Source of the DNA: a bacterium
Lineage (GTDB): Bacteria; Patescibacteriota; Minisyncoccia; Phycocordibacterales; UBA6899
Assembly (NCBI GenBank): GCA_021851895.1
Contig: JAJZQJ010000009.1
Coordinates: 1-59,560, forward strand
DNA length: 59,560 nt
Reading direction: 5' to 3'
Shown here: in pieces, positions 49,084-57,933 of the stretch
Numbering within the stretch: position 1 is the first letter of the stretch
Layout: every line of letters begins with the position of its first letter
The notes under the pieces: model-generated
Databases searched by the model: none
What the model was told of the DNA's origin: nothing
Seen by the model: the letters and a program-made list of their open reading frames with translations, nothing else
Program-made: the position numbers and the translations under genes

Positions 49084-50481
49084 TCAATCTTCTAAGAGGT
49101 AATGCATGACTTCGCTGACTCCATAGGAGTCATGCTCGTCTTTGAGCAACTTGCGTACGAATGAGACATCATCGCCGAGCGTGATGATCGACGGCGCGTT
49201 CCGATCAGCCTTTGTCGTCGTCGAGAGGAGGCCATTGCACAGACATTCGGCACCTTCGGCATCCGATGCTTTTCCACCTTTCTTGAGGAAGATGTCGAGC
49301 GGCTCCGCTGGGCAGCGAAATCCGATACTACCATCTTCTCTCTCATAGGGTTTGAGCAGTAGACCCTGATCGCAGAGCGGCTGACGCTCTTTGAGGCGTT
49401 CCCTATCTGCGATCGTTCCCGGAAGGTCGACGACCTTGAACGGGAAACCCGTCGGTGAGAGTTCGAGATCCGTGCGCGTGCGGACTTCGCCGTTGTAGAT
49501 GCGTCGAAGGAGTTCTTTGCGCAAATCGTCGCGCAGTCCAGAGTCGCGCGAGAGCGCCATGATCGAGCCGACTTGAATGCCCGATGCTCCATTTTCGAGC
49601 GCCCACTTGAGGCCGTCAGGAGATGCGAGTCCTCCGCCGATCCAAAAGGGGATGCCGAATTCGCGCATCTTCGCGAGATCGGCGAAATCCTTCTCTCCAT
49701 AGATGGGTTCGCCTTCATGGTCGAGGATGATCTTTCCGCGTGGCGGGGCATTGTGTCCACCCGCAGACGGACGTTCGATCACAAACGCTTCGATGGAGCC
49801 ATTGCTCTTCTTCATGAGGTACGAAGCAGCGAAGTCCGTCGTAATGATCGGAATGAAATCTGGACGCTTGAGCCCCGCGAGCGATGTGCCGAAGAATTTC
49901 TTCACGTCGAATTCGGAAGGAATCGATGCTCCTCCGTCAGTCGAGATGTTGTACGTGGGATTTCCGCCCGCCGCGATGACGTCGAGCATGCCGGGCACTT
50001 TGTTCGGGAGTCCGGCGCCCATCGTGACCGCATCGACCCCCGCAAGCATCGCCCCAACCATATTGTATGTATGTTGGAGCTGTACCTTTTCGAGATAGTT
50101 GATCGCGATCGGACGATCGTGACCTTCTTTGGCGAGCCAGACGATTGCGAAGTTCGCACACAGTGTAAGCGCGATCAGTTTTTCGCTCGGATCGAGGAAG
50201 AACTGAGGGACGACCTTGAAACGTTGTCCCTCCTTAAGGCCGCCATCGACGAAATAGGTTTCGAGGATGCGGTCGACAAAGTGAGGAAAAGGGAAGTGCG
50301 CGAGTGCACGGCGAAAATGTCCGCCAGGATCTCCGAGCTGGAGCGTGCGTGCCATGATGCGGTCCGCCATGACTCCAGAAACCGTTCCCAGTCCACCATT
50401 CTTTGCGACGGTGTTCGCGAGGTGCCATGTCGAGATGTCTACTCCCATTCCGCCCTGGCGGATCATCTGCTGCTTGTTCAT
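49084..50481 (-). CDS. Nitronate monooxygenase-like flavoprotein
   Basis: 465 residues of the 2-nitropropane dioxygenase/FabK-like TIM-barrel FMN family: IRQGGMGVDISTWHLANTVAKNGGLGTVSG, the substrate-loop region GPF-like FVIERPSAGGHNAPP, and FWIGGGLASPDGLKWALENGASGIQVGS (phosphate binding). A C-terminal extension has cysteine-bearing segments (CDQGLLLK, CPAEPL, ECLCNG). The substrate is unknown, and enoyl reductase activity is an alternative. AAGGAGG lies 5 nt before the ATG at 50481, one of the strongest Shine-Dalgarno sites here, unlike neighbouring leaderless genes. Confidence 0.82.
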   Translation of the reverse strand: MNKQQMIRQGGMGVDISTWHLANTVAKNGGLGTVSGVMADRIMARTLQLGDPGGHFRRALAHFPFPHFVDRILETYFVDGGLKEGQRFKVVPQFFLDPSEKLIALTLCANFAIVWLAKEGHDRPIAINYLEKVQLQHTYNMVGAMLAGVDAVTMGAGLPNKVPGMLDVIAAGGNPTYNISTDGGASIPSEFDVKKFFGTSLAGLKRPDFIPIITTDFAASYLMKKSNGSIEAFVIERPSAGGHNAPPRGKIILDHEGEPIYGEKDFADLAKMREFGIPFWIGGGLASPDGLKWALENGASGIQVGSIMALSRDSGLRDDLRKELLRRIYNGEVRTRTDLELSPTGFPFKVVDLPGTIADRERLKERQPLCDQGLLLKPYEREDGSIGFRCPAEPLDIFLKKGGKASDAEGAECLCNGLLSTTTKADRNAPSIITLGDDVSFVRKLLKDEHDSYGVSEVMHYLLED

Positions 50482-50570
50482 GATTGCCTCCTTGGCAAAG
50501 AACGACACGAAATCGAGTGTGTAGTGCCAGTAGAAGCATACAGTAAAAAGTCCATAAATCAAATGAAATA

Positions 50571-50592
50571 AAAAACCGGCAAGCCGGTTTAA
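50571..50592. terminator. Terminator after the M50 protease gene
   Basis: AAACCGGC/GCCGGTTT stem with A-run upstream, for the minus-strand gene. Confidence 0.65.
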
Positions 50593-51200
50593 AATCCTCC
50601 AAGGATGAAATTATGTAATACATCGATGACCGGAGCGATATAGCTCGAGAGGAAGAAGACGAAGATGAGCAAGATGATGATCCCCTGATGCTCCATGAAG
50701 TAGATGAACTTCGCGTAGCGTGTCGAGAGAAATGAGGTGAACACCTTGAAGCCGTCGAGCGGAGGTATCGGTACGAGGTTGAAGACCATGAGCGCGAGAT
50801 TGATGTCGACGATAGCGACAAGCATGCTTCGCATCGCATCACCAACGTAAGGAGCACTGAGTCGTGTGATGATGCCGAAGATGACTGCAATGAGGAAGTT
50901 CGTCGCGGGGCCTGCAGCTGCGACGAGTGCCTCCCCCCAGCGCTGATTGCGGAGGTTATAGGGATTGTAAGGGACAGGCCTTGCCCATCCAAAAGGAACC
51001 TTGAAAAGAAGGATCGAAAAAAGTGGTACGACGAAAGAGCCGATCGGGTCGAAGTGTTTCGCTGGATTGAGCGTGAGTCTTCCTGAAAGTCGTGCGGTCG
51101 GGTCGCCAAGCGAGAGTGCCATGTAGCCGTGTGCCACTTCATGAGCAATGACCGATAAAATAAGGATTCCTAGGGCTGCGATTGCGAGTTCTGGTGTCAT
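50589..51200 (-). CDS. Site-2-protease-family (M50) membrane metalloprotease
   Basis: 203 residues of the compact M50 type. Zinc motif HEVAHG in the first helix (about residue 20), RLSGRLTLNPAKHFDPIGS, AAAGPATNFLIA, and the NLVPIPPLDG motif (third ligand Asp). It cleaves substrates within the membrane. There is no PDZ domain. I placed the start at 51200; a TACAAT lies 12 nt upstream. A heptamer repeat pair lies further upstream. Confidence 0.9.
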   Translation of the reverse strand: MTPELAIAALGILILSVIAHEVAHGYMALSLGDPTARLSGRLTLNPAKHFDPIGSFVVPLFSILLFKVPFGWARPVPYNPYNLRNQRWGEALVAAAGPATNFLIAVIFGIITRLSAPYVGDAMRSMLVAIVDINLALMVFNLVPIPPLDGFKVFTSFLSTRYAKFIYFMEHQGIIILLIFVFFLSSYIAPVIDVLHNFILGGF

Positions 51201-51233
51201 ATTGATGTATGCATTGTAGCAGAAGAATATGCG

Positions 51234-51268
51234 AGGGTATAGGGAATAGGGAATAGGGAATAGGGTTG
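51234..51268. repeat. Heptanucleotide tandem repeat upstream of the M50 gene
   Basis: AGGGAAT three times with degenerate units on each side. A diverged inverted counterpart (CCTATTTCCTATTCCC) lies at 51341-51356, so the pair could form a hairpin around about 75 nt. Confidence 0.85.
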
Positions 51269-51434
51269 ATACAAAACTCCAATAAATATGACTTAATGTG
51301 TCTATGATATATGTATTCCGTACCCGCATTTACCCTGTTTCCTATTTCCTATTCCCTTTTCCCTTATTTTCCCTTGCCTTTTTCTCTTATCTATGCTAAT
51401 CTGCCAAGTACTTAACGCAATTAATCTTATACGT

Positions 51435-51653
51435 ATGGCATCAACGAATATCTGCGTACTTTGTGCGAAGGGTACCCGCGTTGCAGGGGGTTACTCAAAT
51501 CGCGTTCGCGCCACAAAGTTCAATCCAACGGGGAACGTCCGCAAGTACCCAAATCTTCAGTGGGCAACCCTTCCCGAGAATATCGGTGGTGGCCGCATAA
51601 AGATCTGCACACGCTGCCTCAAGGGCAACAAGCACCTTGAGCTCGCAAAGTAA
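51435..51653 (+). CDS. rpmB: Ribosomal protein L28
   Basis: A 72-residue large-subunit protein. It has the L28 core (SNRVRATKFNPTGNVRKYPNLQW) and two CxxC knuckles (CVLC, CTRC), so it is the zinc-binding (C+) form. The start is set by the family; the frame extends upstream to 51393 without support. The leader is AT-rich with TATGCTAAT as possible extended -10. A terminator follows. Confidence 0.93.
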   Translation: MASTNICVLCAKGTRVAGGYSNRVRATKFNPTGNVRKYPNLQWATLPENIGGGRIKICTRCLKGNKHLELAK

Positions 51654-51676
51654 AAACACCGAAAGGTGTTTTTCTT
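51653..51676 (+). terminator. Terminator after rpmB
   Basis: AAAACACC(GAAA)GGTGTTTT with T-run. Confidence 0.85.
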
Positions 51677-51805
51677 TTTTTGTTTGTTTTGTGGCCTCAA
51701 ACTTACAATTTAATGACTTTCATCATTGACAGTAGCCCCCCCGTTAGTGTATGCTACGCGACTGGTCACTCGACTTTATCGAGTTGTACTTTACAATAGA
51801 ATCAT

Positions 51806-52267
51806 ATGTCAAAACGCGATCGCATCATCACACTCGTTGGTGCAATAGTTATTGCTTTCGGAATTTATGGTATCAAGTATTACCTCGATCATCGCACAGT
51901 TATCAACGGTATCCATGTACCGATCATGCCGAACAGAAAGGAGAATAATAGTACCCTGCATGGTGTAGATACTGATCACAATGGTGTGCGCGATGATATC
52001 GATCGTATGATAGCGGAGGCATATGGAAATGATCCTGTAAGATACCGCCTAGTGTTTTCATATTTCAAAGCACTTACACTTGCGGTAGAAAATCCTACGA
52101 AGGAAAATGTAAGAAATGTGGGATATCGAGTCGCATGCATTCTGGGGCCAACTTATAAAGATGTGACAATTATTGAACATCAATACTTGGAGACTCCAGA
52201 GGTAGGAAAGGCCTATTCTCACGCGATGGCAGGTGCTATTGCAGACCTAACATGCATTCCTGAATAA
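51806..52267 (+). CDS. Unknown membrane-anchored protein with Ca-binding-like loop
   Basis: 153 residues. A hydrophobic N-terminal helix (IITLVGAIVIAFGIYGIKYYL) acts as anchor or signal. DTDHNGVRDDID (about residues 55-66) resembles the calcium-binding DxDxNGxxDDxD loop of thrombospondin type 3/dockerin repeats. No family recognised. TACAAT at 51792-51797 lies 8 nt before the ATG. The stop is 20 nt before the secreted hydrolase gene, so they form an operon. The first 12 codons are repeated as a fragment at 54625. Confidence 0.6.
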   Translation: MSKRDRIITLVGAIVIAFGIYGIKYYLDHRTVINGIHVPIMPNRKENNSTLHGVDTDHNGVRDDIDRMIAEAYGNDPVRYRLVFSYFKALTLAVENPTKENVRNVGYRVACILGPTYKDVTIIEHQYLETPEVGKAYSHAMAGAIADLTCIPE

Positions 52268-52287
52268 CAAATACAGAGGAGATACTT

Positions 52288-54525
52288 ATGCGTTTATCGC
52301 ATATTTTTGCCAGCTTCATTTTTGCTTTATTCATTTCAACAGCGCTTATGGCGCAAACACCAGTTCGAGTTATTTTTATTAATGGTATACAAAATACTCG
52401 AAAAGAAATTGCTGATTCTGCGAATGTGATTAGAAATGTTCTAGCAGCGCCGACACGGCACCAGCAAGGTAAGTATGCATTTAATGTTGAGTATATCGAA
52501 AACCCAATTGGGTGGAACGGTATCGACGCACCAAACTCACTATGGCAAGACAGCATTGAGCTTTTCCTCATGAAATTAGCTGAGGAGCAATATGCTGGAG
52601 ACCTGCTCAATCTGAAGTCTCCCGTGACTGGTCCGCCGCTCCCTACGAACCTGCAAGCAGCAACAAACGTTGCGCAGTTTGCCGGGAAGCTCAGGGTGAT
52701 GAATGCGGGCCCGACGCGTGATTTCAGCGCAGTACCATATGGGACACTCTTGGGTGACAATGATATCGATAGTGGTGGAGTTATTTCGGATACCGATCTT
52801 CAGGCAACCCAGGAATGCATTACACAACTTGCAGCAACACTGACCAGTGCAACCGCGCCCATCATCATCATTGCGCATTCGCAAGGTAATCTCATCGCTA
52901 ATCTCGCATATGCGAAAGCGGCGCGTGATATGTACCCAAGAAACATCAGTTCGTTTGTGAAGATCGTGAACATCGCGAATACTTCACAGATATCGCTCCA
53001 TAATCTCAACCTCACCCATGCGGACGATAAAGCACTTTTCTCTCCCATTGCCAGCCTATCAGGTCTCCCCTCATGGTACGGATGGAACAGAGCGGTCCCT
53101 TCGCTCGACACGAATACGGGGATAACCACCTATAGTCTTTCGACTCAGAACTTCACGCTCGATACTCCAACAGCATCGGGCTTAGTGAGTTTTACGTGGA
53201 CAGATCTCACGGAGCACGGACTCGTCGATGTGTATCTCTCGAATGATCCCGTCACCATGTCTGATACTCGCGGAATTACATTCTCTCCGGGATCATTCTG
53301 TATGCGTGACTACTTCGAAGATCTCGTCTGGACCGCTGCCGCGAGTCTCGATACAACCGCAGCGATGCCGACAGTGCAGATGCTCAACCCCTGTATCATC
53401 GCAGGTGAAGGCCAAAGTGTGACCCTGAGTGCTCAGGCAATGAGCCAGGTGGGTTCATTAGTTGAGGTTCACTGGGAACGGCTCGACCACCCCGAGGTGA
53501 ATTTCTCACTTCCCGCGTACGCCAATACCACCATGAGTGGCAACACCGCAACAAGCTCAGTGACATTCACTACGCCGTTTGTTGCGGCAACAACCACATT
53601 CAAGGTCGGCTTCTTTGCAAAAGATGACCGCGGTATGGTGAGTAGTGGTACTGCAGAAGTGCAGGTCCAGCATGGAAATCTTGCTCCAACCATCACTGCG
53701 GATCCGAGTTATGCAACCATATCAGGAACTGGGGTGACGCTCCATGTTTCTGCAGCAGATGCTGACGGCTACCTTGTTTCTGCGGTCGTTGAGCAAATAA
53801 GTAATACCAGCTGGCTCACAATTGATTCGCCGCAGACACTCACGACGAACAACAGCAATACTGCGAGCTGGGATATCCCAGTGACCATACCGGGGAATAC
53901 TCCCGGCGGTACTTATACATATCGCTTCACGGTTACGGACAACGATGGTGCTATGACTACGCGCTCTATTGACCTGGTGGTCACCCCAGACTATTTTGTC
54001 GATGATTTCTCTACGGTCACGTCAGTAATCCCAACACATTGGGCTGTTAATTCATTTGGTTCCAGTGCATTCGTCTCGGGTGGTGTGCTCAATCTCCAGC
54101 ATCTTGTTGCGCAGTCAATGAGTCTCGGCACACGAGCATTTCACGAGGGTACGAACTTTCGCACATACGCGAAACTCTCCGATGGTGGCTCCGTGCGCCT
54201 TACCGCAGGCATGGATGGTATCGCCATTGTGCAAAATGATGCCAGTTTTTCGCAGCGGTATCAGGTGCAGGTTTGGACAACAGATCCAAACACCTATGTA
54301 ACACAAACACAATACTTCGACTTTGCTATTGCGCCTGATGTGTATCATCTTTTTGAGTATATCTATGGAGTAGACGGTATGGTGACCCTTCGCGTCGATC
54401 AGGTATCGCTCGTGCAGACAATGAAGACGGCTCCGTTCTTTTATGGCGCCCGAATGCAGTTCAGCTATGGGCAGACGCTTCACGGCACGGGCACAATCGT
54501 GCAGTGGGCGGGCGTGACCCCATGA
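52288..54525 (+). CDS. Secreted alpha/beta-hydrolase-like protein with Ig-like/PKD repeats
   Basis: 745 residues. Signal peptide (HIFASFIFALFISTALMAQ, cleavage near residue 22). Residues about 25-270 look like an alpha/beta hydrolase: VRVIFINGIQNT at the first strand, and nucleophile elbow IIIIAHSQGNLIANLAY with Ser in HSQG. Two or more PKD/Ig-like domains follow (SVTLSAQAMSQVGSL; VTLHVSAADADGYLVSAVVE; TYRFTVTDNDGAMTTRS), then a C-terminal jelly-roll-like domain. A lipase or esterase role is an inference. GAGGAG stands before the ATG, as expected inside an operon. Confidence 0.65.
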   Translation: MRLSHIFASFIFALFISTALMAQTPVRVIFINGIQNTRKEIADSANVIRNVLAAPTRHQQGKYAFNVEYIENPIGWNGIDAPNSLWQDSIELFLMKLAEEQYAGDLLNLKSPVTGPPLPTNLQAATNVAQFAGKLRVMNAGPTRDFSAVPYGTLLGDNDIDSGGVISDTDLQATQECITQLAATLTSATAPIIIIAHSQGNLIANLAYAKAARDMYPRNISSFVKIVNIANTSQISLHNLNLTHADDKALFSPIASLSGLPSWYGWNRAVPSLDTNTGITTYSLSTQNFTLDTPTASGLVSFTWTDLTEHGLVDVYLSNDPVTMSDTRGITFSPGSFCMRDYFEDLVWTAAASLDTTAAMPTVQMLNPCIIAGEGQSVTLSAQAMSQVGSLVEVHWERLDHPEVNFSLPAYANTTMSGNTATSSVTFTTPFVAATTTFKVGFFAKDDRGMVSSGTAEVQVQHGNLAPTITADPSYATISGTGVTLHVSAADADGYLVSAVVEQISNTSWLTIDSPQTLTTNNSNTASWDIPVTIPGNTPGGTYTYRFTVTDNDGAMTTRSIDLVVTPDYFVDDFSTVTSVIPTHWAVNSFGSSAFVSGGVLNLQHLVAQSMSLGTRAFHEGTNFRTYAKLSDGGSVRLTAGMDGIAIVQNDASFSQRYQVQVWTTDPNTYVTQTQYFDFAIAPDVYHLFEYIYGVDGMVTLRVDQVSLVQTMKTAPFFYGARMQFSYGQTLHGTGTIVQWAGVTP

Positions 54526-54538
54526 TCTAAAATATATT

Positions 54539-54563
54539 GCGCCTACGATGTAGGCGCTTTTTA
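54539..54563 (+). terminator. Terminator of the 51806-52288 operon
   Basis: GCGCCTAC/GTAGGCGC stem with TTTTT. Confidence 0.85.
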
Positions 54564-54624
54564 ATTAGATTTCCATGAGTATATATCTAGACTTTCAAAT
54601 TTCTTAACTTGCAATGCTGTATAT

Positions 54625-54666
54625 ATGTCAAAACGTGATCGCATCATTACTGTTGTCGGTTTTTAG
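54625..54666 (+). pseudogene. Truncated second copy of the 51806 gene start
   Basis: Twelve codons nearly repeat the start of the 51806 gene (MSKRDRIITVVG versus MSKRDRIITLVG), then reach a stop one codon later. The upstream ACTT...CAAT...ATATG context is also similar, so promoter and start were duplicated and the rest lost. It lies just downstream of the operon terminator. Confidence 0.75.
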
Positions 54667-54701
54667 TGCAACCCATTCGTGCATACTATATAATATGAAG
54701 T

Positions 54702-57605
54702 ATGCGTTTGAATCTCATCATTAGTGTGGTCGCTTTAGCATCGATGTTTGCCATGGTGACGTATGCGTCTGTAAACTACCCTTCATCAGTATCATCGGGA
54801 GTTGCGACGACATCCATTGCAGCTAGTGATGATCCTGCTCCAGCTCGACCATTTTTCACGTGGTCGAGTTCTCCTCGTGAGAATATTTTTGATGCGGTGC
54901 TTCCTTGGGGAGAGAACGCGACATATGCGTTCCTCGAAGAGAATGGTGTCATCGTCGCGTCGACGACGCTTCGCGCGCATACGCCGTTTTCAGAGAGATT
55001 TACCTTTACCGCACCGATCCCTGCCGATGGCTATTATGAATATGACATAAAGTTGTGTGGTATGTCATTGGACGAGCAGGCATGCACACGCTCCGCTCCA
55101 CTTGCACTTGTTGTCCAAAAAGGTGTCACTACTTTAGAGAGTGATCTCGATGCAAGTGACCAGACGACAGTGAGAATCGATGAATTGCATGAGCGCTCGA
55201 TCGAAAACGCCGCGGCGTTTTTCAGGTCAGCAGAGGTGCGCTTGCACGGACTTTCAGGAGACTTGAGTTTGGATAAAGTCAGAACGCAGGGTGAGGAAAG
55301 CAACCTTGATCGCATACGCCGTATCATCTCGAGCGAAAGTAGGCGTGCCTTATTCGCTCCGACAAATAACATCTCACGCTCAGATCTATATGCCGCAATT
55401 GCTCGTTTTCCTGCATTTTGTAATGAATCATCTGCTGATGAGACGCTTGATGTCGCCTGCACGAGAGAGCTCGCCGCAGTCATCGCCTATATCAGTTATT
55501 TCACGAGTCACGGCGAGCCGAGTCTTGTTTCGGGTATGCGCGATCCGGGAGGAATCGAAAGACTTCTCGGAAATGATGTCGCTCGCTTTGATGCGCTGTT
55601 TCCTGCGGAAGATGATGTGCGTGGGGCATCTTTTAAAGAACGTATTCGCGAGCATCCCAGCGATGCATTGCTTGCTATCTTGTGGTGGTACATGACCCCA
55701 CAGAGTCCAGAGCCCGATCCGCATAGCGCCTTGTTGGGTATTTGGATTCCAAGTCGCGAAGATAGCGCACGTGGCATTGCTCCTGGATTCGGTGCGACGG
55801 TAAATATCATGAGTCATGGAAAGAGTTGTGCTCGATCGTCAGCGAGTGGGGAGCGCGACACGTTGTCTGCTTTGTATCACGGATTTTTGCTTGCGCTTCA
55901 TGCGACGGATACTCGTAAGGACTCATGCCTTGGGCAAGAGGCATTTGATCTTTCAAGCTCATCATTTGCCCCGCAATATTGGTCATGGGATGCCGATACG
56001 TCATCCTGCGTGCTTGGTGTCACTGAGAATGCATTCTTCGTGCAAGACGAGCAGGGTTACACACAATGCATGCGTGCCCATGGTGCGATGTCCCCACTCC
56101 CGCCACCAGCAGAGGAACGCTATGACCGAGCTTCAAGGATGATCGATGCGCTCCGTACGCGCATCGGGACAAGTACTGTAGAAGAGGGCACCATCACTCC
56201 GCCCGATCCACGAACAGCACTCGGCACAACGATCATCGGTACATATAGAAATCAGCGCGTCGATATACATGAGACGCAGCCCGCAACAATTCCTTACGCA
56301 AAGTTGAACACATTGTTTTACGAAGGCGCATATGTGAATGCTTCAGGGACGCTTGCACTCAGCAATCCCTATGCATTTAATGACATGCCGTTTTCAGATG
56401 ATTGTTATCGCGAGGATTGTCCTCGCGGGCTTGCACACCGTTTTCTGCTTGCGCATGGTCAATATCCTCATTTGCAACTTGTACTCAGTATTGGTGGTTG
56501 GGACGGTTCGAACAACTTCTCTTTACTTTCGAATACGGCATTGCGTGAATCCTTTATTTCATCGGTCCGAGGATTTCTTCTCGCACAACCAGATTTCACC
56601 GGTATTGATATCTCATGGATGTATCCTCAATATGCGGAGTATGGCGTGGGCGGCAAGACAGTGAATGACAGAGAGACGATGCGTGAGATCGTGCGAGGTC
56701 TTCGAAATATGCTCGATGGACTGTATCAGCAGGATGGTATGTTGCGACGGTTGTACGTCGGAGTCGGAGCACTTCAGGATGAGGTTGATGCGATCGGACT
56801 TTCCGATATTGTGAACTTAGTCGATGGCGTGCATCTGATCACCTACGATCTCCATGGTCCATGGGAGCAGAAGACGGGGCATGATGCGCAGTTGTTTGCG
56901 ACAAACATCGGCGATGACGTTTTGAGTGTCGCGAATGCGGTGACATTTGCGCGTAAGGCAGGAGTCCCTTCGAAAAAACTCATCATCGGCATTCCTTATT
57001 ATGGGAGGATATGGAGAAACGTCCCCGTGGGAACGAATCTATTGCTTCCGGGTTTTCAAGTTGAAGTACCCGCACGAGAGACAGCATCTTTGCTTGATTA
57101 CCGTACTATTGCCGCATCGATACTTGGGAAGGGGCAGTATCAATATTATGTCGACGCATTACGTGGAGCAGCATATCTTTATGATGGAACGAATTTTGTC
57201 TCCTATGATGCGCCCGACATCATTGCGCGCAAGATGGAATATGTCTGGCGGGAAGGTTTCGGTGGCGTGCTCCTTTCTGATGTGATGGGCGATGACGGGA
57301 CACTACAAGATAGGGTACTGCGTGTCATTGCGGAGCGATCGCAAAAGAAGTCATGCACGCTCACTCGTATGCCTACGCGGAACCTTGCAGTAAATAGTCG
57401 TGGGGCAGATGTCTTCGCTTTGCAGACATTCCTCGCTTGCCTTGGTGATATGCCGGAATATATCGATATAAACGGGAACTACGGCCAGGCGACCCAACAA
57501 GCGGTGATGCTTTTCGAAAAGGCAGAAGGACTCCCAATAACAGGCGTCGTCGGGAAGGATGTCCGCGATCGCTTGCAAGCATATATGAGTTCAAAAACAC
57601 CTTGA
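54702..57605 (+). CDS. Exported GH19-GH18 chitinase-fold protein with lost catalytic residues
   Basis: 967 residues. Signal peptide or N-terminal anchor (LIISVVALASMFAMVTYA). Residues about 205-440 follow the GH19 pattern (RELAAVIAYISYF; ILWWYMTPQ; PGFGATVNIM; SCLGQEAF). Residues about 540-860 are GH18-like (LVLSIGGWDGSNNFS; TGIDISWMYPQY; LIIGIPYYGR). The C-terminal ~65 residues are a PG_binding_1 domain (NSRGADVFALQTFLACLG; YGQATQQAVMLFEKAEGLPITG). The GH18 DxxDxDxE motif reads TGIDISWM and the GH19 HE pair reads YF, so both sites look dead. TATAAT ends 7 nt before the ATG. Confidence 0.8.
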   Translation: MRLNLIISVVALASMFAMVTYASVNYPSSVSSGVATTSIAASDDPAPARPFFTWSSSPRENIFDAVLPWGENATYAFLEENGVIVASTTLRAHTPFSERFTFTAPIPADGYYEYDIKLCGMSLDEQACTRSAPLALVVQKGVTTLESDLDASDQTTVRIDELHERSIENAAAFFRSAEVRLHGLSGDLSLDKVRTQGEESNLDRIRRIISSESRRALFAPTNNISRSDLYAAIARFPAFCNESSADETLDVACTRELAAVIAYISYFTSHGEPSLVSGMRDPGGIERLLGNDVARFDALFPAEDDVRGASFKERIREHPSDALLAILWWYMTPQSPEPDPHSALLGIWIPSREDSARGIAPGFGATVNIMSHGKSCARSSASGERDTLSALYHGFLLALHATDTRKDSCLGQEAFDLSSSSFAPQYWSWDADTSSCVLGVTENAFFVQDEQGYTQCMRAHGAMSPLPPPAEERYDRASRMIDALRTRIGTSTVEEGTITPPDPRTALGTTIIGTYRNQRVDIHETQPATIPYAKLNTLFYEGAYVNASGTLALSNPYAFNDMPFSDDCYREDCPRGLAHRFLLAHGQYPHLQLVLSIGGWDGSNNFSLLSNTALRESFISSVRGFLLAQPDFTGIDISWMYPQYAEYGVGGKTVNDRETMREIVRGLRNMLDGLYQQDGMLRRLYVGVGALQDEVDAIGLSDIVNLVDGVHLITYDLHGPWEQKTGHDAQLFATNIGDDVLSVANAVTFARKAGVPSKKLIIGIPYYGRIWRNVPVGTNLLLPGFQVEVPARETASLLDYRTIAASILGKGQYQYYVDALRGAAYLYDGTNFVSYDAPDIIARKMEYVWREGFGGVLLSDVMGDDGTLQDRVLRVIAERSQKKSCTLTRMPTRNLAVNSRGADVFALQTFLACLGDMPEYIDINGNYGQATQQAVMLFEKAEGLPITGVVGKDVRDRLQAYMSSKTP

Positions 57606-57634
57606 TGCTTCGAGAGATACAGCCCTTTGCTGTC

Positions 57635-57662
57635 TTGCATTATTCGTAAAATAAGGTATAGT
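57635..57662 (+). promoter_or_regulatory. Promoter of the rpsL-rpsG transcript
   Basis: TTGCAT (57635-57640), 16 bp, TATAGT (57657-57662). Confidence 0.65.
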
Positions 57663-57668
57663 ACCAGG

Positions 57669-57933
57669 ACCTGATGGATTTACTGCTCCTCGATACATCG
57701 TGGAAGCACAGGTGAATAAAGAAGGTGTAAGCACTTCATATTTTTGACACATTGAGGCTCACGCTTCGGCAAAGTCGCTCGTCACCGTACAATCCGTACG
57801 ACTCCGACGGTCCTTCGCCTCCAGCGAGCCCCACTGTATTCAAAAATATTTTGCGCTGAATAAGACCGTAAGGTCATATTTCGTCTCTTTGAGAGGAAAT
57901 ATTTTACTTCAAGTTAATTCAATAATCTGGCTC
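57669..57933 (+). promoter_or_regulatory. Structured 5' leader of rpsL
   Basis: About 265 nt between the promoter and rpsL without an ORF. GAAGGTG(TAAG)CACTTC followed by ATATTTTTG (57720-57747) looks like an attenuator, followed by GC-rich pairable segments (57760-57830). It may sense a ribosomal protein. Confidence 0.5.

Noticed and set aside
57740-57840. tRNA or known riboswitch in the rpsL leader
   Set aside because: GC-rich paired segments exist but no cloverleaf or known aptamer consensus; kept only as a structured leader.
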